From a virus: a DNA stretch of 58,106 bases. Below the pieces are notes generated by a model, which was given only the letters and a program-made list of their open reading frames with translations, was not told the origin of the DNA and made no database searches. Position numbers and translations under genes: made by a program. Where the stretch lies: positions 1-58,106 of the IMG/VR virus record IMGVR_UViG_3300030329_004093; one strand, given 5' to 3'. Below are positions 53,901 through 58,106 of this stretch, one piece after another (position 1 is the stretch's first letter; each line of letters starts with the position of its first letter).

Positions 53901-56227
53901 CCCCATACTTTTCCAGTATCTGTTCCCCAATAATCATCAGAATAATAATTTCTACTATCAACTGCTGTGCCATCAGTATACCACTGTTTACCAAGCATTG
54001 GAAACCAAGTTCTTTCTGGTACAAGTAAATCATTACCACTTCCAGAAGCATTTTTTAAATTTGCTCCAGTACAATGAACAGTTAATTGTTTTCCATTTAA
54101 ACTACCCATATCAAATTCTTGACTTCTTATAATCAAATAATCATTAATATAATTAGTAAAATGCTTTATTTCATTATAGCCTTGTTCGGGGTCACCATAT
54201 ACTTTTTCATAATCAAAATTAGCAAAATAAGCTTCATACTTATCTGTAGAATCACTACCAGGATAATCATTAATTGCTTTACATATATGCATTAATAAAG
54301 ATAATTTAACTAATTTAGCTGAGCTTCTTTCCCAAAGACTTTTAGAAGGAATAAAATTTTCATTATTATTATCTACATACCAATCACACATTTCTTTAAA
54401 ATTAGCTAAATGAGGTTGAGGAAAATTAATTTCAGATGTTATTTTATAAGGAACGTCGCCTTCTGGACCTGCATCACCATTTTGACTATCGTGAGTTCCT
54501 GGATATGTATATAAGGCTCCTGATGCAGGATATCGATAATCTTGAGTATCTTGCCATAAATCAGAATCATAAGGTTTTCTATTTTTGTTAATATGTTTTC
54601 TTGAAACGTATTTATGATTTTTTCGTAAGTTACCTCCATCATTATTAAATCCTGAAAACATATGAAATCCTATTGCACTTCTAGCAAATGGTGAATTGCT
54701 GTAACCATGTACAAACCTACTGTCATTCCATACAGCATAATCTACAGCATAATGACTATCTTTTGTTTCATACCAATCAACTCCTTGCGCAGATTTAACT
54801 AAATATTCTCCACCAACATCTGGATTACTTCCAGTTGAATTTCCTCCTCTGTGGTCAAAAAATGTAAAATAATAAGGACTAGGATTTTCTTGCCAAAAAT
54901 ATCTAACTATAGGTTCTCCAATAGCCCCTTCTCCATTTAGTCCAGCATTATATCCCCAGATTGGCTTTTTATCATGGGAAGGACCAGGTAAATCTTGCCC
55001 TATATTATTTAACATTATTAAACTACCAGTTGTAGACTGACATGGAGCATTATGTCCTCTAGCTACAAAAAAATCCCATTCAACTTCATCTGCAAAATAA
55101 CGACTTAAATTTGGAACAGAAGAATTTTGATAAAATGATGTACTATTATCTGCAATATACATATCCTTACCGAAATAAGTATGTGGTCTTCTTTGTCCAC
55201 CAGCTCCAGATAACCCAGTATATAATTCCTCCATTATAGTTTCTGCATCAATATCTGTAGAAGGTGAATGAAGATTTGCGTCAGCCCAATTATCGCCTTG
55301 ATAGTCTGGCATTGTATAGTCATGCCAATCTACATTAGTTCCACAAGGATAAACACCAAATATTTTTTCCTTAAAAGTATAAGCTATATGAACATAATAT
55401 GGAGAATCCCAAGGATATGGATAAGGAGTAAAGTAACCTCCTGTTATACCTGCTTTCATACTATATACTGGAGAGCCTTGATAATTCATTTGATGTCCAG
55501 GCCATAATCCTATTTGACCATCATGTGCTGGAAAATTATAATCGTATCCATCACTTGGTGTTGGGTCACTTGAATTAGACATAGGTATAGTAGAATATAC
55601 ATTGTTAATAGGACCAGATTCCCCATCAGGTGTTTGTGGAGGTTGAGTACAATAATTCCACCAGGTAAAGTCTCTAAATTTATCAATACCATCAGCATCT
55701 CCTGTTCCTCCAGTTAATCTAAATCCATTAGCTAAACTCCCTTCTCTTACAATAAGAGGGTCCATTATAGCAACACCGTTGACTTTAAGTTGTATTTTTA
55801 ATTGACCAGATTTTATAGTCTGACTTTTTTTATGCAAGTTTCCATCAACTGCTTTAGATACATCTTTATCATCTTTAAATAACCATAAAAGACTTAAAGG
55901 GTCAAAAGCTACATGACAAGGTTCTCCTGGAGTATAATACTCTTCATGATTAACTCTAATTCTAGCATGTTGAGCGCCACCAGGAGTAAATGTATAATCA
56001 GAAAAAAAACTTGCTAATCCTTCTCCTGGAATAATGTCTCCATATATACTAGTTTCTGGGACAAAGTTTTCATTCTTTTCAGCTATACCTAAAGTTTTTA
56101 AAACACCTAATTGGTCTACAGCAATATTTTCTAAATGCTGAAATTCATTAGAATTAATATCTTTAGGATTTGAATAATTACTTAATCCTCCTGAAAAGTC
56201 ATTAAATTTCCATATTTCTTTAGCCAT
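50951..56227 (-). CDS. Very large tail protein, nozzle/stabilisation-like ends
   Basis: 1758 residues. The N-terminus (WKFNDFSGGLSNYSNPKDIN, NEFQHLENIAV) and C-terminal third (DEIVSLMSIGDKVVQFKKN, MYILNIS, then GLFWVNKNGAYLYDGDKV) follow the beta-propeller signatures of podoviral tail nozzle or stabilisation proteins such as T7 gp12 and P22 gp10 (general resemblance). Between them is an insertion of over 1000 residues rich in Tyr, Trp, Asp and Gly, much longer than in those families, which may add surface domains for host binding. It starts the leftward tail block after the lysis genes. Confidence 0.5.
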   Translation of the reverse strand: MAKEIWKFNDFSGGLSNYSNPKDINSNEFQHLENIAVDQLGVLKTLGIAEKNENFVPETSIYGDIIPGEGLASFFSDYTFTPGGAQHARIRVNHEEYYTPGEPCHVAFDPLSLLWLFKDDKDVSKAVDGNLHKKSQTIKSGQLKIQLKVNGVAIMDPLIVREGSLANGFRLTGGTGDADGIDKFRDFTWWNYCTQPPQTPDGESGPINNVYSTIPMSNSSDPTPSDGYDYNFPAHDGQIGLWPGHQMNYQGSPVYSMKAGITGGYFTPYPYPWDSPYYVHIAYTFKEKIFGVYPCGTNVDWHDYTMPDYQGDNWADANLHSPSTDIDAETIMEELYTGLSGAGGQRRPHTYFGKDMYIADNSTSFYQNSSVPNLSRYFADEVEWDFFVARGHNAPCQSTTGSLIMLNNIGQDLPGPSHDKKPIWGYNAGLNGEGAIGEPIVRYFWQENPSPYYFTFFDHRGGNSTGSNPDVGGEYLVKSAQGVDWYETKDSHYAVDYAVWNDSRFVHGYSNSPFARSAIGFHMFSGFNNDGGNLRKNHKYVSRKHINKNRKPYDSDLWQDTQDYRYPASGALYTYPGTHDSQNGDAGPEGDVPYKITSEINFPQPHLANFKEMCDWYVDNNNENFIPSKSLWERSSAKLVKLSLLMHICKAINDYPGSDSTDKYEAYFANFDYEKVYGDPEQGYNEIKHFTNYINDYLIIRSQEFDMGSLNGKQLTVHCTGANLKNASGSGNDLLVPERTWFPMLGKQWYTDGTAVDSRNYYSDDYWGTDTGKVWGVTRAVERVVDNYYGYDVESAGDNTSEEGVITQGPYASQTINWRAYWPSNTVAADALTASVKKLFVYTPFSNYANGGVSDGALCITKEFWLRTRVGEKFKINSEVFLVVDKQGPVHGINYDHQILNHVYPLILNNDSLSRGFYLEVRRAQYDESTGSNTTAASHAAGSIIHKYGYHPISEDGNEWVHWCPENTGEITETMKDDWENAKYRDYGSGFFNRQSRLMSGGVSTTKDKWKLDFLGVEYSGDLFNIIIKNGNTAGSGVIYGSGTQGLTSHPLFQSGNEYRLNNTWTIDLPAIKDYINDHYTGITATHSNPNTYIEITSDAAGQNSQFEVIVDLNDNPDSSREVVQGISEEITLLLTNSEVAVSSSDNGYDSGMTNYRVYVNLYSKHQGMWKTGYEDSLPWYYESGENTKPVFWNEGSELRLCESNFALNNPNYKLKYYDNLRSGFFGWDTLADLASQWDIWDPTGHLTKTGYYLEDNTRDWIFTYDDSQTAQNRYNGLRTYTSDIDYFFTASSYNDVANMGVQFTKVDDGDGIDWIGDCIFYAAAIFQDDGESIPAHTFQTSGSGNVMEFGDTLGVEDGHHLRIQIAVKPTNNGGDDYIFNRNVKGIHIYYTSSEEGHETFWSLGKVTWDSGFNKANEVFTPGFDTGLGQVYKWKLKGSGNSTIAYIQNQDGTPSDSTRAIDFYTMPKIDSFEKTNGFSPTKNYTTDIRYKTHCIAGRRSFVGNIAVKRIDGSYDYFNDRVVLSPANQLDTFPYPYGVLDLDISDGDEIVSLMSIGDKVVQFKKNIMYILNISSGIPSEFFVEERHKYKGISSKHHVVETEEGLFWVNKNGAYLYDGDKVNNLHYSGDDDEKERKITGADNTGRLDSSIFNHWKNIFERAGEDTEVFVIYNSSSMECIVGQDFEASNVLSGSSMIGGNVMIYSLNTKNWTYGEKRINNGYGNNMTNVISAGVESSTPLFITNTGHRSPNHLDGTKETR

Positions 56228-56374
56228 TTATTTTTTTATTTTATCCAATATAGGTTTTAATACCATATCGAAAATCAAATCATCTTTTTTAGATGGACTT
56301 AATTTTATACCTTTTTCAAGCACATATAATGCTAATAAAAAATATTCCCAATTTGATGTAATTAATTCTATCAT
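56228..56374 (-). CDS. Small protein of the lysis cassette
   Basis: 48 residues, read directly from the sequence: MIELITSNWEYFLLALYVLE then a Lys-rich tail ending DKIKK. Its ATG overlaps the upstream stop (ATGA), which supports that it is real. One short hydrophobic helix. It could be a holin partner or membrane anchor. No family recognised. Confidence 0.45.
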   Translation of the reverse strand: MIELITSNWEYFLLALYVLEKGIKLSPSKKDDLIFDMVLKPILDKIKK

Positions 56375-56661
56375 TTTCTAATCTCCCTTTTTTCTATTTT
56401 ATTTATTCTTTTTTCAAGTTTTCTATAATCACCTTTGGTAAATACAGGAGGATGAGAGTCTGCTTTAAGTATAGCTACATTCTTCTCAAGTTCTTCTATA
56501 TATCTACCTTGTCTATTTACTACTTTTCTTAATTGCTTTACTTGTATATCAAGCTCATTAGGTTCTTCAACATATTTTTGTATGTTTTTAACAACCTTCT
56601 CTTTTAACACTTGTTTAGCAATATTTCCAAGTATTTTTTTACCTATTATTTTTCCTATCAT
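56371..56661 (-). CDS. Coiled-coil protein of the lysis cassette
   Basis: 96 residues. The start is amphipathic and basic (MIGKIIGKKILGNIAKQVLK). Residues 35-70 are a heptad-like coil (LDIQVKQLRKVVNRQGRYIE; ELEKNVAILKAD), and the end is a second short coil. Overlaps the 48-residue gene. Location next to small membrane proteins suggests a spanin-like or lysis-timing role, but this is a guess. Confidence 0.4.
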   Translation of the reverse strand: MIGKIIGKKILGNIAKQVLKEKVVKNIQKYVEEPNELDIQVKQLRKVVNRQGRYIEELEKNVAILKADSHPPVFTKGDYRKLEKRINKIEKREIRK

Positions 56662-56670
56662 AATATCTCC

Positions 56671-56847
56671 TTAAAGGTTTTTTATTTTAGCATATAAAGT
56701 CATAGAACCTATAACTATTCCAATCCCTAAAGATATAAAAGTTAATACAGGATTCAAAACTTTTAAAACACCAATTAATGTAGATAAAAAGCTTGTTCCA
56801 ATACCTATTTCAGGATTACTAGCTAAAACTTTTAAAGTATCTTTCAT
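56671..56847 (-). CDS. Holin-like small membrane protein
   Basis: 58 residues, read directly from the sequence: MKDTLKVLASNPEIGIGTSF, then two hydrophobic stretches (SFLSTLIGVLKVLNPVLTF and ISLGIGIVIGSMTLYA) and a basic tail IKNL. Its ATG overlaps the upstream stop. Size, two membrane spans and neighbourhood to an endolysin fit a class II holin. Confidence 0.5.
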   Translation of the reverse strand: MKDTLKVLASNPEIGIGTSFLSTLIGVLKVLNPVLTFISLGIGIVIGSMTLYAKIKNL

Positions 56848-57209
56848 TTTCTCTCCTTACAATCATCCCATTTTTTCAAGTCTAGCATTGGTAAAGGCTT
56901 TTCTATCATATGGTCTTTTAATTTATCATTTTGTATTGCAACTTTATTTCCACCTTTAATAAAAGGTTTACCATTAGTGCAACCTACTTCATATACGAAT
57001 AATATCGTTTTCCAAAATCCTACTCTAACTACTCTTGCTGGTCTATCATCAAATATAATTACATCATCTGTATTTAAATCATCACCAGCAAAGACTTTAA
57101 TAGCCTCAATGGTAGATTCAATTGTCTTTCTTCCAATTAAGAACACAAAAGCTAATACAGCCATCCAACCATATTGTCCAATTAAATTCTCTATTGCTTC
57201 TTGTTCCAT
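56844..57209 (-). CDS. Membrane protein with MscS-like beta domain
   Basis: 121 residues. One membrane helix (GWMAVLAFVFLIGRKTIEST), then a stretch ordered like the MscS channel's last pore helix and beta domain: DDLNTDDVIIFDDRPARVVRVGFW, then ILFVYEVG, and NKVAIQNDKLKDHMI, comparable to the (V)xIPNSxL end of that domain. The whole protein is far shorter than MscS. It might form a pore at lysis or alter host membrane tension responses (inference). Holin-like genes are its neighbours. Confidence 0.5.
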   Translation of the reverse strand: MEQEAIENLIGQYGWMAVLAFVFLIGRKTIESTIEAIKVFAGDDLNTDDVIIFDDRPARVVRVGFWKTILFVYEVGCTNGKPFIKGGNKVAIQNDKLKDHMIEKPLPMLDLKKWDDCKERK

Positions 57210-57218
57210 AAATCTCCA

Positions 57219-57986
57219 TTATTTATTTCCGTCTATTAACTGCCCCCATACTGTTGCTTTACCATCTATTATCTGCACAACATCTACAGTGAATTTACCT
57301 TTATCGTAAAAATCAATTATTGCAAATGCATGAGCCCAATTAATTTTTCTATGTCCAAGCCATTCATTAGCTTCATCAGACATATCTTTTAAACAACCTA
57401 TACTCCAAGCTCCTTTAGGTCCATCAATATGTGTAGCAGTCATATGCTGTAAATCATGCCAATGCCCATACATTATATTACCACCTAATTTTCTTAAATG
57501 ATTAGCTGTATGATATTGACCACCATAATGATGACCATGATAAAAATTCATTTTACCGACCTTTAAGTACTCACCCATAGGATAGTACTTATAACCTCTT
57601 TTATCAAGTTTAAGAGCGTTTTTTGCTAAGTATTGAGGTAAATAAGGATGCTCTTCTACTAATAAGTTAAGCCAATTCTCATGATTTCCCTCACAAAAAT
57701 ATTTTTCTTTACAATTTACTTTATCAAGAGATTCGTCAATAATATCCATACCTGCATTAACATTTTTAATATCTCTATCATAAGTATCTATTAAATATTC
57801 TAAAGGAGGTTTTGTTTTACCTCTCCACTTATGTTTAGAAAAAGCTTCCCATTCTCCTGTATCACCTAAATCAATATATATATTAGGCTCTACCAATTCT
57901 ATTGCTTTGCAGACTGCTTTAATAGCTGGGATGTCTGCATGAGGAAAATGTTTATCTGGTGTAACTACTGCTCTTTTCTTAAGCAT
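57219..57986 (-). CDS. Calcineurin-like metallophosphoesterase
   Basis: 255 residues. Metal ligands in family order: D11 (PDKHFPH, D-x-H-type), D42 (LGD, 40-42), GNHE (100-103), H150/H152 (HGHH) and GHWH (174-177). These proteins hydrolyse phosphodiesters with two metals; phage members are often close to lysis or DNA metabolism genes. Its ATG overlaps the stop of the M15 peptidase (TAATG), linking it to the lysis operon. Substrate unknown. Confidence 0.85.
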   Translation of the reverse strand: MLKKRAVVTPDKHFPHADIPAIKAVCKAIELVEPNIYIDLGDTGEWEAFSKHKWRGKTKPPLEYLIDTYDRDIKNVNAGMDIIDESLDKVNCKEKYFCEGNHENWLNLLVEEHPYLPQYLAKNALKLDKRGYKYYPMGEYLKVGKMNFYHGHHYGGQYHTANHLRKLGGNIMYGHWHDLQHMTATHIDGPKGAWSIGCLKDMSDEANEWLGHRKINWAHAFAIIDFYDKGKFTVDVVQIIDGKATVWGQLIDGNK

Positions 57987-58106
57987 TAATCCACCAACTC
58001 AAAATGAGGAAAATCATCAAACTTATTGTCATCTACCTCAAAGTTCATATTCCAGTCTCCTCCCCAGCGAAGAGTAATACCCATCCTATTAGCCACCCCA
58101 AGGACA
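57986..58106 (-). CDS. M15-type peptidase (endolysin), C-terminal fragment
   Basis: Partial: the gene enters from the right edge and ends at the TAA at 57986-57988. The 39 codons seen give GVANRMGITLRWGGDWNMN, then FDDFPHFELVD. WGGDW followed by PHFEL is the C-terminal signature of M15/VanY endopeptidases, with the His of PHFEL as zinc ligand. The N-terminal fragment of the same family is at 1-99. Direct joining would shift the frame and lack ~50-80 residues, so some DNA is missing between the ends. Confidence 0.75.
   Translation of the reverse strand, partial: VLGVANRMGITLRWGGDWNMNFEVDDNKFDDFPHFELVD

Noticed and set aside
1-58106. Alternative genetic code (stop reassignment)
   Set aside because: TAA, TGA and TAG all terminate apparently full-length genes with properly placed neighbours, for example TAG at 18644-18646.
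1-58106. Temperate lifestyle genes (integrase, excisionase, CI-type repressor)
   Set aside because: None recognised; the only DNA-binding regulator-like product is a small winged-helix protein at 23733-23972.

Overview
This window looks like a nearly complete genome of a lytic, podovirus-like tailed phage (Caudoviricetes) with AT-rich DNA, the standard bacterial code (TAA, TAG and TGA all end genes) and strong Shine-Dalgarno sites. There is a terminase/portal/capsid block, but I see no tape-measure, tail-tube or sheath gene, no integrase and no recognisable replicative DNA polymerase. The left end holds the first 33 codons, and the right end the last ~39 codons, of what looks like one M15-type peptidase (endolysin) gene on the minus strand. 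The source molecule is therefore probably circular or circularly permuted, with a gap of very roughly 150-250 bases between the two window ends. Nothing identifies the host. The gene types resemble those of uncultured aquatic phages (inference).

Layout. (1) 1-17856, minus strand: packaging and virion genes, in transcription order small terminase, large terminase, portal, scaffold, major capsid protein, decoration-like proteins, neck proteins, then two tandem copies of a cassette made of a ~180-residue protein plus a large lectin-like fibre. (2) 17857-18304: divergent control region. (3) 18305-30002, plus strand: early and replication genes. They include a HAD phosphatase, a winged-helix protein, a circularly permuted Sak4-like ATPase, an SSB-like protein, an AEP primase/RecA-type helicase fusion, Gp157-like and DUF932-like proteins and a PD-(D/E)XK nuclease. 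Two gene-free stretches of about 0.9-1 kb (18647-19614 and 21066-22166) look like large structured noncoding RNAs. The second is bracketed by an initiator-like tRNA and a tRNA-like mini-domain. (4) 29999-58106, minus strand: a lysis cassette at the right end, then tail and fibre proteins, then an ejection-type module that includes a 3743-residue protein.

How it may work together. The 3743-residue protein has an HEIGH zincin motif in its middle third and, near its C-terminus, a DYDGD motif preceded by an R-S-P...H segment like the active-site region of multisubunit RNA polymerases. Together these suggest a virion-packaged RNA polymerase fused into a polyvalent ejected protein, by analogy with crAss-like phages. 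It could transcribe the early plus-strand region after entry. Replication would then use the primase-helicase, the SSB-like protein and the recombination ATPase with a host polymerase. Late genes would be read from sigma70-like promoters such as those at 17862-17890 and 49203-49231.

The items most worth following are the pair of giant RNAs that appear related to each other, the circularly permuted ATPase with a near-perfect 22-base direct repeat at its two borders, and the giant polymerase-protease protein.
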